Source: Nocardia tengchongensis (lineage in GTDB: Bacteria > Actinomycetota > Actinomycetes > Mycobacteriales > Mycobacteriaceae). Taken from it: a DNA stretch of 64,000 nucleotides. The number at the start of each line of letters is the position of its first letter. The first letter of the stretch is position 1. Shown here piece by piece: positions 8,815 through 16,315 of this stretch. A program made the position numbers and the translations under genes. Below the pieces are notes generated by a model, which made no database searches, was not told the origin of the DNA, and saw nothing but the letters and a program-made list of their open reading frames with translations. Location: contig NZ_CP074371.1 in NCBI RefSeq assembly GCF_018362975.1, positions 1,674,001 to 1,738,000 of the forward strand. Direction: 5' to 3'.

Positions 8815-9416
8815 CATGTGTTCGCGGCCAGCATCGAATCGGTGAGCCGTTCGGCCACGGCGGTATCGAGGGGTGCGTGGCCGAGCAGGAAGCGATACCA
8901 GAACACGCCGTAGAACTGATCGACCATGAGATCGAGGTCGGCGTCATCGGACAGTTCGCCGCGGTCGCGCCCCCGCTCGAGGACCGCCCGGACGGCTTGA
9001 CGTCGTTGCGCCGTAAAGGTTTCCAGTAGTTCGGCCAGGTGCGGGTCGTGTGCCGCCTCGCGAACCAGGGTGCGCAGGGCGGGCGCGGTCGAATCGCTCT
9101 GCGCACCACGGAAGGTCGAGTCGATGACCGCGAGCAGGTCGGTGCGCACCGAACCGCTGTCGGGCGTCGGCACGTGCAGGGCTGATCGTTCGGTGAGCGC
9201 GTCCAACAGCAGTGCGCCCTTGGACGGCCACCAGCGATAGACCGTCTGTTTCCCGACCCCGGCCGCCCGCGCGATGGCGTCGATGGTGACGGGCGCGCCC
9301 CCGGATTCGCCGAGCAGCCGGAGCGCCGTGTCGAGAATGGCCTGGTGGGTGGCCTCGTTGCGGCGGCGGCCGGTGTGGGGTCGCTCGGGGCTGGGCTGCG
9401 GCCCTGCGGTTTTCAT
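8814..9416 (-). CDS. TetR-family repressor, divergent from an SDR gene
   Basis: A 200-residue regulator. The helix-turn-helix lies at about residues 20-65 (ILDTALRLL, VTIDAIARAAGVGKQTVYRWWPSKGALL). The C-terminal half is a helical ligand-binding domain of the AcrR type (LAELLETFTAQRRQAVRAVL). I chose the ATG at 9416 because AGGAGG lies six bases upstream; the ATG at 9422 directly abuts it. It faces an SDR gene across a 101-bp gap with two copies of a CGAGACT palindrome, so autoregulation and repression of the SDR are the simplest reading. The ligand is probably the SDR's substrate. Confidence 0.88.
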   Translation of the reverse strand: MKTAGPQPSPERPHTGRRRNEATHQAILDTALRLLGESGGAPVTIDAIARAAGVGKQTVYRWWPSKGALLLDALTERSALHVPTPDSGSVRTDLLAVIDSTFRGAQSDSTAPALRTLVREAAHDPHLAELLETFTAQRRQAVRAVLERGRDRGELSDDADLDLMVDQFYGVFWYRFLLGHAPLDTAVAERLTDSMLAANT

Positions 9417-9447
9417 CGACATCCTCCTGTGGCGCAGCTCACTCGAT

Positions 9448-9496
9448 TGTCGAGACTAAAAGTCTCGGTTTCGCTGTTGTCGAGACTATCAGTTCC
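9448..9496. promoter_or_regulatory. two operators for the divergent TetR/SDR pair
   Basis: Site 1 is CGAGACT-aaa-AGTCTCG (9451-9467), a perfect 7-bp inverted repeat. Site 2, CGAGACT-atc-AGTTcc (9481-9496), keeps the left arm intact and four bases of the right. Both are preceded by TTGT and start exactly 30 bp apart. Assignment to the adjacent TetR is inference. Confidence 0.65.
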
Positions 9497-9517
9497 AACA
9501 AACTGGAGGTTCCGGCA

Positions 9518-10243
9518 ATGACCACAACACAGCGCGTCGTCATCATGGGCGGCAGCTCCGGCATCGGCGAGGCCACCGCCACCGTTTTCGCGGCCGCGGG
9601 CGCCGAGGTCGTCATCACCGGTCGCGGCCGGGACAAGCTGGACGCCGCCGTGGCCCGGATCGGCGGCGACACCACCGGATACGCGGTGGACGCCACCGAC
9701 CAGGCCGCCCTCGACGCCTTCTTCGCCCAGGTGGGGACCGTCGACCACCTGGTGATCTCGGTGAGCGGCTCCGCGGGCAGCGGCCCCTTCGCCGAACTCG
9801 ATCTGGAGCAGTTGGCCGCCGGCTTCGACGGCAAGTTCTGGCCGCAGGTGCGCATCCTGAAAGCCGCGCTCCCGCACCTGGACTCGCGGGGTTCGGTCAC
9901 GCTGGTGACCGCCGGCTCGTCCCGCTCGGCCTTCCCCGGCACCGCGGGCCTGGCCGCCATCAACGGCGCACTCGACGCCATGGTTCCGCCGCTGGCGGTC
10001 GAACTCGCCCCGCTGCGCATCAACGCGGTCTCCCCGGGCGTGGTCGATACCCCGTGGTGGGACCGGGTTCCCGAGGCGCAGCGCACCGCCCTGTTCGACG
10101 GTCTGGTGGCCACCACCCCGGTGGGCCGGGTCGGCCGTCCGGAGGACATCGCTCACGCGATCCATATGCTGGCCATCAATGGCTTCATCACCGGCGTCGT
10201 ACTCGATGCCAACGGCGGCACCAGCCTGGCGACGGGTCGCTGA
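9518..10243 (+). CDS. atypical short-chain dehydrogenase lacking the Tyr/Lys catalytic pair
   Basis: A 241-residue Rossmann protein with a clear nucleotide-binding start (MGGSSGIGEATATVF) and SDR C-terminus (RINAVSPGVVDTPWW, GVVLDANGG). Where classical SDRs carry YxxxK this protein reads L-A-A-I-N, so the catalytic Tyr is Leu and the Lys is Asn. NAD(P) binding looks intact but classical hydride-transfer chemistry should be lost or altered. It might be a divergent oxidoreductase using other residues, or a sensor/binding protein. It is divergent from a TetR gene with operators between them, so it is probably inducible. CTGGAGG lies just upstream of the ATG. Confidence 0.85.
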   Translation: MTTTQRVVIMGGSSGIGEATATVFAAAGAEVVITGRGRDKLDAAVARIGGDTTGYAVDATDQAALDAFFAQVGTVDHLVISVSGSAGSGPFAELDLEQLAAGFDGKFWPQVRILKAALPHLDSRGSVTLVTAGSSRSAFPGTAGLAAINGALDAMVPPLAVELAPLRINAVSPGVVDTPWWDRVPEAQRTALFDGLVATTPVGRVGRPEDIAHAIHMLAINGFITGVVLDANGGTSLATGR

Positions 10244-10261
10244 ATCCGCCTGCTCGGCAAC

Positions 10262-11002
10262 CTATTTCCCGGTTGCCCGGGCGCGTCGCACTTCCAGCCC
10301 GTCGAGGATGAGTCCGAGTTCGTCGTCGAAGAAGTCCTCGCGGGACTGGGCGACGTCGATGTCGCTCATGGTCCCGTGGCGCTTGCTGATGTGCGGATAG
10401 CTCTGTGTCGCTTGCACGGCCATGGCCATGAAGTTGGTGAACCACTCCTGCTGGTCCTGGCCGCTGCGGGCGATGGTGGTGACCATGGCGGTCTCGCCGC
10501 TGGTGGTGCCGAGCACGTAGGACCAGATGGCGTTGGCGGCGCGGTCGGCGGAGTAGTCGTCGAAGCCGACCGCCTCGAGCAGGGCGAGCATGGTCTCGGA
10601 CAGCCGCAGCAGGTTCGGGCCGAGGTAGGCGAGTCCGGCGCCGGTCATGGCGGTGCTGATCCACGGGTGCCGCAGGATGGCCGCCCGGATGTCGCGGCTG
10701 AGGGTGAGCAGTTCGGCGCGCCAGTTCTCGGCGACGCCGGGGAGCATGGGGACGTCGCCGAAGGCCTCGTCGATGGCGAGTTCGAGGATCTCGTCCTTGT
10801 TGGTGACGTGGGTGTAGAGCGAGGTCGCGCCCGCGTTCAGGCGACTGCCGAGGCGTCGCATGCTGAGGGCGTCGTAGCCCTCGGTATCGAGCAGGGCGAG
10901 TGCCTCGGTCACGATCTGTTCCCGGCTCAGCGCCGGTTGATCCTTGCGCTGTCGTTCCGGCCGGGTCCACACCGACGAGAACTCCTGTGCCTTGGCCGCC
11001 AT
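10262..11002 (-). CDS. TetR-family regulator, divergent from an MFS exporter
   Basis: A 246-residue protein with N-terminal helix-turn-helix at about 25-75 (IVTEALALLDTEGYDALSMRRLGSRL, SLYTHVTNKDEIL), followed by a long C-terminal domain of the tetracycline-repressor type. GGAGGAAGAG precedes the ATG. The gap to the divergent pump gene contains a perfect 11-bp palindrome plus related ACAGTGT elements. By analogy with TetR/TetA pairs it should repress both itself and the exporter until a drug or toxic metabolite binds. It is convergent with the atypical SDR, with only 18 bp between stops. Confidence 0.88.
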   Translation of the reverse strand: MAAKAQEFSSVWTRPERQRKDQPALSREQIVTEALALLDTEGYDALSMRRLGSRLNAGATSLYTHVTNKDEILELAIDEAFGDVPMLPGVAENWRAELLTLSRDIRAAILRHPWISTAMTGAGLAYLGPNLLRLSETMLALLEAVGFDDYSADRAANAIWSYVLGTTSGETAMVTTIARSGQDQQEWFTNFMAMAVQATQSYPHISKRHGTMSDIDVAQSREDFFDDELGLILDGLEVRRARATGK

Positions 11003-11063
11003 GGCTCTTCCTCCTTCGTCTGTGGAACAGCATAACCCCAGCTAGAACGCCGTTCGTTCGAAC

Positions 11064-11131
11064 GTACACTGTTCCCTCTTGCGAACAGTGTACTGAGGTC
11101 ATACAGTGTTCGACAACGCCGCACAGTGTGC
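11064..11131. promoter_or_regulatory. operator cluster for the TetR/MFS pair
   Basis: GTACACTGTTC (11064-11074) and GAACAGTGTAC (11083-11093) form a perfect 11-bp inverted repeat with an 8-bp spacer. A further ACAGTGT lies at 11103-11109, and GCACAGTGTGC (11121-11131) is palindromic around its central base. The last two extend into the mRNA leader of the pump gene. Binding by the adjacent TetR is inferred. Confidence 0.6.
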
Positions 11132-11158
11132 GGAACGGCTTCTCGAAGGGGACTCGAA

Positions 11159-12700
11159 ATGACTGCGAAGGAAATGGCCGAGGCGCTGACAGCGCCTGTG
11201 GCGCAGCGCAACCCGAAGCGCTGGCTGATTCTGGTGGTGCTCTGCCTGAGCTCGCTGGTGCTGGTGATCGACAACATGGTCCTCACCGTCGCCCTGCCCC
11301 AGATCGCCACCGACCTGCACGCCGGCCCGCAGGCCCTGCAGTGGGTGATCGACTCCTACATCCTGGTCTTCGCGGGCCTGCTGCTCACCACCGGCAGCCT
11401 CTCGGACCGCTTCGGCCGCAGGCTGGTGATGGTGCTGGGCCTGGTCCTGTTCGGCGCGGCCTCACTACTGGCCGCCTATGCGAGCAGCCCCGAGATGCTG
11501 ATCGCCGGACGCGTGGTGATGGGCATCGGCGGCGCGCTCATCATGCCGAGCACCCTGTCCATCCTGATCACCGTCTTCGATGAGCAGGAGCGGCCGAAGG
11601 CGATCGCGGCCTGGAGCAGTGTGGCCATGATCGGCATGGTCGGTGGCCCGGTGCTGGGTGGCGTCATGCTCGAACACCTCTGGTGGGGTGCGGTTTTCCT
11701 GCTCAACGTGCCGATCGCGGCGGTCGCCATCGTGGCGGCCATGACCCTGATGCCGGAGTCCAAGGGTCCGGGCCGCCCGACCGATCTGCCGGGCATGGCG
11801 CTGTCGATCGTGGGCACCGTCGCCCTGGTGTGGAGCATCATCGAGTTCCCGACCAAGGGCATTGCCGGAACCTGGGTTTCGCTGCTGGTCTCCGCGATGT
11901 TCCTGGTGGCCTTCCTGATTCGGGAACTGAAGGCCGAGCACCCGATGGTGCCGATGCAGCTGTTCCGCAACCGCGTCTTCACCGGGTCCAGCTTCTCGCT
12001 GGTACTGGTCACCTTCGCCAATGCCGGTCTGCTCCTGCTGCTCACCCAGTACCTGCAGTTCGTGCTCGGCTACTCGCCGACCAAGACCGCGCTGGCCTTC
12101 ACCCCGCTGGCCTTCGCCGCACTGGTGGCCCAGGGCGTCGGCGCGAGTCTGGTGCAGAAGCTGGGCGTCCGCCCGCTCACCCTGCTCGGCATGCTGGTGC
12201 TGGCCGCCGGTTCGGGTGTGCTGGCCTCGCTGGGCACCGACTCGGGCTTCTGGAGCGCGGCCCTGGCCATGGCGCTGGTCGGTGCGGGCGCCGGTCTGGC
12301 CATGCCCGCCGCGATCGGTGCGCTGATGGGCGCCATCCCGCCGGAGCAGGCCGGTGTCGGCTCGGCGCTGAACGACACCATCCAGCAGACCGGTGGCGCG
12401 CTGGGTGTGGCGGTGCTGGGTGCGGTGCTGGCCGGAACCTACACCGACGGAATGCCTTCCGACGCTCCGGCGGCGGCGCGCGACAGCATCGCGGGAGCCT
12501 TCGCCACCGGTGACGGCGCCCTGCTGACCGCGGCCCGCGAGGCCTTCACCCACGCCATGTCGACCACCTTCCTGGCCGGCGGTGCGGCGGTACTGGCCGC
12601 CACGGTGATCGCCTTCTTCCTGATGAAGGGCGCGAAGGCGGCGACGCCGGAAGGGATTCCGGCCGAGGCGACCGAGCCGGAACTGGCCGAAGCCCGGTAA
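11159..12700 (+). CDS. MFS drug:H+ antiporter, DHA2 (14-TM, EmrB/QacA) type
   Basis: A 513-residue inner-membrane exporter with about 14 hydrophobic segments. DHA2 markers include DNMVLTVALPQIATDL in the first helix, the motif-A loop GSLSDRFGRRLVMVLG, and the antiporter stretch near GPVLGG. The ATG at 11159 has AAGGGGAC upstream; an earlier GTG (11126) lies inside the operator region. Such pumps expel hydrophobic drugs, dyes or lipids using proton motive force. The substrate cannot be predicted. Regulation is probably by the divergent TetR. A strong terminator follows. Confidence 0.92.
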   Translation: MTAKEMAEALTAPVAQRNPKRWLILVVLCLSSLVLVIDNMVLTVALPQIATDLHAGPQALQWVIDSYILVFAGLLLTTGSLSDRFGRRLVMVLGLVLFGAASLLAAYASSPEMLIAGRVVMGIGGALIMPSTLSILITVFDEQERPKAIAAWSSVAMIGMVGGPVLGGVMLEHLWWGAVFLLNVPIAAVAIVAAMTLMPESKGPGRPTDLPGMALSIVGTVALVWSIIEFPTKGIAGTWVSLLVSAMFLVAFLIRELKAEHPMVPMQLFRNRVFTGSSFSLVLVTFANAGLLLLLTQYLQFVLGYSPTKTALAFTPLAFAALVAQGVGASLVQKLGVRPLTLLGMLVLAAGSGVLASLGTDSGFWSAALAMALVGAGAGLAMPAAIGALMGAIPPEQAGVGSALNDTIQQTGGALGVAVLGAVLAGTYTDGMPSDAPAAARDSIAGAFATGDGALLTAAREAFTHAMSTTFLAGGAAVLAATVIAFFLMKGAKAATPEGIPAEATEPELAEAR

Positions 12701-12721
12701 CCGCGACAACCTCCGCAACAA

Positions 12722-12756
12722 GAATCCGCCCCCGGCTGTAGGCCGGGGGCGGATTC
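12722..12756. terminator. strong hairpin after the MFS gene
   Basis: GAATCCGCCCCCGGC (12722-12736) and GCCGGGGGCGGATTC (12742-12756) form a perfect 15-bp stem with a TGTAG loop. The outer GCGACAA/TTGTCGC also pair. There is no long T-tract. It serves the pump gene and possibly the convergent small membrane gene. Confidence 0.75.
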
Positions 12757-12778
12757 GTTGTCGCACTTGCTCCGTGAC

Positions 12779-12970
12779 TTATGCCTGCTTGTCCTTGGCC
12801 TGCATGCCCACCGCGACCAACGCCACCAGCACCCCGATGGCGCCGAGCACGATGCCGAAGCCGGGCTGCATGTTGTCGGCCCAGGCCAAGATGATGAAGT
12901 GCATGTCGGCCTTTTCCAGGAACAGCGAGCCGAAGCCGAGAATCGCCATCCAGACACCCAGACGCAGCAT
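12779..12970 (-). CDS. small two-helix membrane protein
   Basis: A 63-residue protein with two membrane segments, about residues 4-19 (LGVWMAILGFGSLFLE) and 38-56 (FGIVLGAIGVLVALVAVG), joined by a short loop. A GGGGGG run lies seven bases upstream of the ATG. The C-terminus AKDKQA is short and basic. I know it only as a hypothetical protein. It lies just downstream of, and on the same strand as, the phosphotransferase gene, 62 bp away, so it could be the last gene of that operon. Confidence 0.65.
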   Translation of the reverse strand: MLRLGVWMAILGFGSLFLEKADMHFIILAWADNMQPGFGIVLGAIGVLVALVAVGMQAKDKQA

Positions 12971-13032
12971 TGAGGAACCCCCCGATCGAAATGAAATGTG
13001 CCGCGACAGCGTATCGGGAGGACGCGGAACTT

Positions 13033-14058
13033 TCAGCCCAGTAATTCCTCGATGCGGGCGGTGCAGAATCCGGTGATGTTCATGTCCGGCGGCAGCTGCA
13101 CGCGATGGGTCATGCGGAGCAGTGGAACCGACAGCAATGCGGCCGAGAAGATCTCCTGATACTCGAGATTGCGGACCGGGGCGCCGGTGCGCTGCTCGTA
13201 GTGGGCGATGGTCTCCGCGCGGGAGGGCGTGCCCGGCAGCGCGGGATGGCCCTCGTAGGTGCTGCTCGCCCAGTCCAGGAACAGCAGCCAGGCCAGATCC
13301 GATTCGGGCGCGCCGAGGTGGGCGATCTCCCAGTCGAGTACGCCCCGGACCTGGAAGTCCCGGTCGTAGAGGATGTTCGACATGCGGGCGTCGCCCCAGC
13401 AGAGGCAGGGCGAGTCCGGCTCGTAGAGATGCTCGCGCAGGAACGCGATGGCGCGTCGATAGGTTTCCGGCGGCTCGCCCTCGCAGGCCCAGGTCAGTGC
13501 CGCGTCGAGATAGTTGACCCCCTGTTCGACGACCCCGGCGCCGTGTCGCGGATAGGCGAGGAAGTCCAATCCCAGTGCCCGCCAATCCAACTGGTTGACC
13601 GCGGCGATGGTGTCCACGCATCCCCACCACATGCGGGCCCGCTGCTCCGGCGTGGCCTCGAAGTAAGTTCCGGCGGCGTGATACGACGGATAGTCGCTGG
13701 GCGCCTGCCCTTCGAGGCGATTCATGACGAAGTACGGGCTGCCGAGCGGATTGTCGCCGCGTTCCAGCCACGCCACCGTGGGCACCGGCAGCCCGGTGCC
13801 CGCCAGCCGCTGCATGACCAGCACCTGGCGCAACAGGTCGTAATCGGGGAACAGGGACATGTCGGGTGGCCGCCGCAGGACCAGGGGGATGGCGCCGGAA
13901 TCGTCGTCGACGGTGAAAAGGTAGGTCTCGGTGGCGAAGCCGCGCTCGGTGCGGGCGAGGTCGCGGACCCGCGCCTCGGCGGACATCGAAAGATGTTTGC
14001 GCAAGGCCGGTTCCAGTGCCGCGCCGAGATGCTCGGCGGGAATTCGGGTGGCGCTCAC
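13033..14058 (-). CDS. phosphotransferase family protein (APH/ACAD10-like kinase)
   Basis: A 341-residue protein-kinase-like phosphotransferase. The Brenner motif reads LCWGDARMSNILYD, with Trp in place of the usual His before Gly-Asp, and the DFG-equivalent is DWEIAHLG. The N-terminal lobe has ETYLFTVDD and PLVLRRPP. Actinobacterial relatives usually sit in acyl-CoA or sterol degradation regions and are thought to phosphorylate hydroxyacyl-type small molecules rather than antibiotics. It starts two bases after the stop of the upstream hypothetical gene, so the two are one transcriptional unit. The same divergent TetR probably controls both. Confidence 0.85.
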   Translation of the reverse strand: MSATRIPAEHLGAALEPALRKHLSMSAEARVRDLARTERGFATETYLFTVDDDSGAIPLVLRRPPDMSLFPDYDLLRQVLVMQRLAGTGLPVPTVAWLERGDNPLGSPYFVMNRLEGQAPSDYPSYHAAGTYFEATPEQRARMWWGCVDTIAAVNQLDWRALGLDFLAYPRHGAGVVEQGVNYLDAALTWACEGEPPETYRRAIAFLREHLYEPDSPCLCWGDARMSNILYDRDFQVRGVLDWEIAHLGAPESDLAWLLFLDWASSTYEGHPALPGTPSRAETIAHYEQRTGAPVRNLEYQEIFSAALLSVPLLRMTHRVQLPPDMNITGFCTARIEELLG

Positions 14059-14060
14059 GG

Positions 14061-15176
14061 TCAGTACCCCGCGTATCCGTAGCGCGCGTTGCGGCCCAGG
14101 AACACCATTTCGACCAGCCCGTACCCGACCTTGCCGGCGGTCTCGATGCGGCAGAAGGTCTCGCTGAGCATGCTGACCTGTTTCAGATCGGCGGTATCGG
14201 TGAGGTCGGCGGTGAAGCCGTCGCTCCAGTCGCGGCCCTTCCAGAGTCCGGAGGCGTAGCCGCGGTAGTTGTCGTATCCCGCGAGGCCGGGCCAGAAGTC
14301 GGAGACGGGCGTGATGGTGAATTCGCGATCGCTGCCGTCGGCGGCGCGCACGGTGAAGCTGCCGCCGCTGACGATGCGGAAGTCGTCGCGGAAGGTGAGG
14401 GCGTGGTCGGTGGTGGCGATCGGCGCGGGCGGCCGCCCGGAGTCGATGGGCGCGAGAACGGTCCCTTCGAAGTGCCAGCGTTGTCCGTCAGCGGTCTCGC
14501 GCTGCGCGAAATGCACCAGCTCGTCCTCGAATTGGAAGATGCCCATGTAGTAGAGGACGCCGTCGGGGATGTCGCCGGGCTGCAGGCCGTCGCCCTCGCC
14601 GAGGCTGCCGCCGCCACCGCCGTGCCGGGTGCCCCAGGAGTGGTCGCGCCCGAACCACCAGGTCTCCGGATCGATCTCGTAGCAGGTGCCCGCGACCTCG
14701 ATCCAGCCGGACACGCGCCCGTTCTGGTAGTAGCGCCGCGCGTCCTCGCGGACCCGGCCGCGGCTGCGGAAGAAGGCCGGCTCCTGTTCGTAGGCGGGGA
14801 ACTGGGCGTCGAAGTCGAGTTGGAGCCGGACGCCGTGCTCGTTGTCGCCGAGGGTGGCGCGCACCTTGCGCAGCGGTTCGACGATCTCGTACTTGTAGGG
14901 CCCGACCTGCCAGTCGGCGATGCCGTCGTAGCGGTCGCCGATCTCGCGGGAGAGCCGAACCACGTGCGCGGTTTTGCCGCCGACGGTGACCATGGCGTAC
15001 GCGTCGAGCACATTGCGGTTGGGGTAGCGGGCCATGCCGGTCATGACGCTGATCTCGCCGGTGGTGTCGAAGCCGTACAGGACGACGCGTTCGGTCCAGC
15101 GCAGGTCGCTCTGCTGGACGTGGTCGAAGGTGGTGGGGAGCTGGTGGGCGAGGAGTTCGTCCTGGGGCGTCAGCAT
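14061..15176 (-). CDS. conserved hypothetical protein, AttH/DUF7064-like beta-rich fold
   Basis: A 371-residue protein without signal peptide or membrane helix. Sequence is rich in aromatic beta-strand patterns (VVLYGFDTTGEISVMTG, ETWWFGRDHSWGTRHG, VLYYMGIFQFEDE, EMVFLGRNARYGY). The central DHSWGxR motif is typical of the lipocalin-like hydroxyneurosporene-synthase/AttH superfamily, which includes isomerase and cyclase-like members. The DUF7064 assignment is from memory and only moderately certain. The ATG at 15176 has AGGAGG six bases upstream. It heads an operon with the APH-like kinase and is divergent from a TetR gene. Confidence 0.7.
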   Translation of the reverse strand: MLTPQDELLAHQLPTTFDHVQQSDLRWTERVVLYGFDTTGEISVMTGMARYPNRNVLDAYAMVTVGGKTAHVVRLSREIGDRYDGIADWQVGPYKYEIVEPLRKVRATLGDNEHGVRLQLDFDAQFPAYEQEPAFFRSRGRVREDARRYYQNGRVSGWIEVAGTCYEIDPETWWFGRDHSWGTRHGGGGGSLGEGDGLQPGDIPDGVLYYMGIFQFEDELVHFAQRETADGQRWHFEGTVLAPIDSGRPPAPIATTDHALTFRDDFRIVSGGSFTVRAADGSDREFTITPVSDFWPGLAGYDNYRGYASGLWKGRDWSDGFTADLTDTADLKQVSMLSETFCRIETAGKVGYGLVEMVFLGRNARYGYAGY

Positions 15177-15208
15177 CGGTGCCTCCTGAATTAGAATACG
15201 GGCCGTAG

Positions 15209-15223
15209 CGTATTTCAAATACG
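15209..15223. promoter_or_regulatory. palindromic operator between the hypothetical gene and TetR
   Basis: CGTATT-tca-AATACG is a perfect 6-bp inverted repeat, extendable by imperfect flanks, midway in the 99-bp divergent gap. A further half site, GAATACG, lies at 15194-15200. The probable binder is the adjacent TetR. Confidence 0.6.
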
Positions 15224-15275
15224 ATAGCGATGTAACCTGTTTCAGAATTTGCCGCCGAGCGAGAGGGGAGCCCCG

Positions 15276-15881
15276 TTGACCGCAGCCGGGACCACCCGTA
15301 CCGGCCCCGGCCGGCCCCGTGACCCGCAGTTGGACGCGCAAGTCCTCGCCGCGACCCAGGAACTGCTGGTGCGGGACGGCTACCAGGCGACCACCATCGC
15401 GGCGGTGGCGCGGCGCGCCGGTGTCGTCACCACCTCGATCTATCGCCGCTGGCCCGGGAAGCGGGCGTTGGTGGAGGACGCGATCTTCGCTCTCGATACC
15501 GAGAATCACCCGGCCGCGACCGGTGATCTGCGTGCCGACCTACTGGCGTGGACGCGCCTGTTCCTGCAGGCGGCCGCGCACCCGGCGGCCCGCTCGGCGA
15601 TTCCGGGTCTGCTCTCGGAGTATCACGATGACCGGGAGAGCTATCGCCGTCTGCTCGACGGCGGTGAGCGTCCGACCATCGCGGCGCTGCGCGAGTTGCT
15701 CGGGGCGGCCGCCGAATCCGGTCAGGCGGCCGGGGATTGCGACGTCGAGGCGATCTTCGAATTCCTGCGGGGTGCGACCTTGATGCGCGCCCTCACCCAT
15801 GGGACCGAGGATGCGGACCACTTCAGTCGCCGGATTGCCGACGCCCTGTACGCGGTCGCGCAAACTCCCACGTCAGATTAG
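15276..15881 (+). CDS. TetR-family regulator
   Basis: A 201-residue regulator with N-terminal motif GRPRDPQLDAQVLAATQELL and helix-turn-helix TTIAAVARRAGVVTTSIYRRW (split at about residues 35-55). The C-terminal domain resembles TetR_C_16-type ligand pockets (AHPAARSAIPGLLSEYHDD). I chose the TTG at 15276, five bases after GAGGGGAG; an upstream TTG at 15249 lacks a site. It is divergent from the hypothetical/kinase operon with a palindrome between them, which it likely represses. Confidence 0.87.
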   Translation: MTAAGTTRTGPGRPRDPQLDAQVLAATQELLVRDGYQATTIAAVARRAGVVTTSIYRRWPGKRALVEDAIFALDTENHPAATGDLRADLLAWTRLFLQAAAHPAARSAIPGLLSEYHDDRESYRRLLDGGERPTIAALRELLGAAAESGQAAGDCDVEAIFEFLRGATLMRALTHGTEDADHFSRRIADALYAVAQTPTSD

Positions 15882-16315
15882 GCCCCACCAGTAAATCAAG
15901 CAGGCCAGTGCCAATATGACCAACGTTTCCATCGTCAATCCCAATCTTCTTGGCGCTCCGGCCTTCCATGATGCCGTGTGGCAGGCGGCGAAGGCCACAT
16001 ATCGGACTATCAAGATCACCGACTGTTGCCTGATCGCAAAGAACCCGCCGTGTTCGTCACCCCTCGTGGACGGACTCGGCGGGTTCTCCGGCGGCCTACC
16101 ACCCCCTTCTCGGCAGGCCGGCTCCCAACGACATGCCGGTTGGTTGGTTTGCTGTGGGCGGGCCCGCCACCCCTCGTGGACGGGCCGACCCCAGCGTTTC
16201 CCGCCTCCGGATGGTGGCTCGTTGGGTCCGCCGGTGTGATCCGGCGATGGACACAACGATGCCCAGCCGCGCTTGGCACGGCCTTAACAAGATCTTGTAA
16301 TAGTGAAAAGTCCTG
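15882..16315. other. 434-bp convergent intergenic region with structured repeats
   Basis: No convincing gene. A 19-codon minus-strand frame (ATG at 15932) would encode a single hydrophobic helix ending WWGLI, but it overlaps no ribosome binding site I trust. The middle holds two copies of a 16-base word, each enclosed by complementary arms (listed separately). Because both flanking genes point inward, this may be a double terminator or a small RNA locus. Confidence 0.5.
16040..16186. repeat. paired hairpins presenting the same loop word
   Basis: The 16-mer CACCCCTCGTGGACGG occurs at 16058-16073 and 16168-16183. Around copy 1, AGAACCCGCCG (16040-16050) pairs with CGGCGGGTTCT (16077-16087). 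Around copy 2, GGCCCG (16161-16166) pairs with CGGGCC (16181-16186). The arms differ but the loop word is shared, a pattern seen in structured RNAs. Confidence 0.5.

Noticed and set aside
15873..15932. A 19-residue membrane peptide gene on the minus strand
   Set aside because: Hydrophobic and plausible in length, but no ribosome binding site and no way to exclude chance.
16040..16186. Insertion-sequence ends or CRISPR
   Set aside because: Only two copies, no transposase or cas gene, no target-site duplication or regular spacers.
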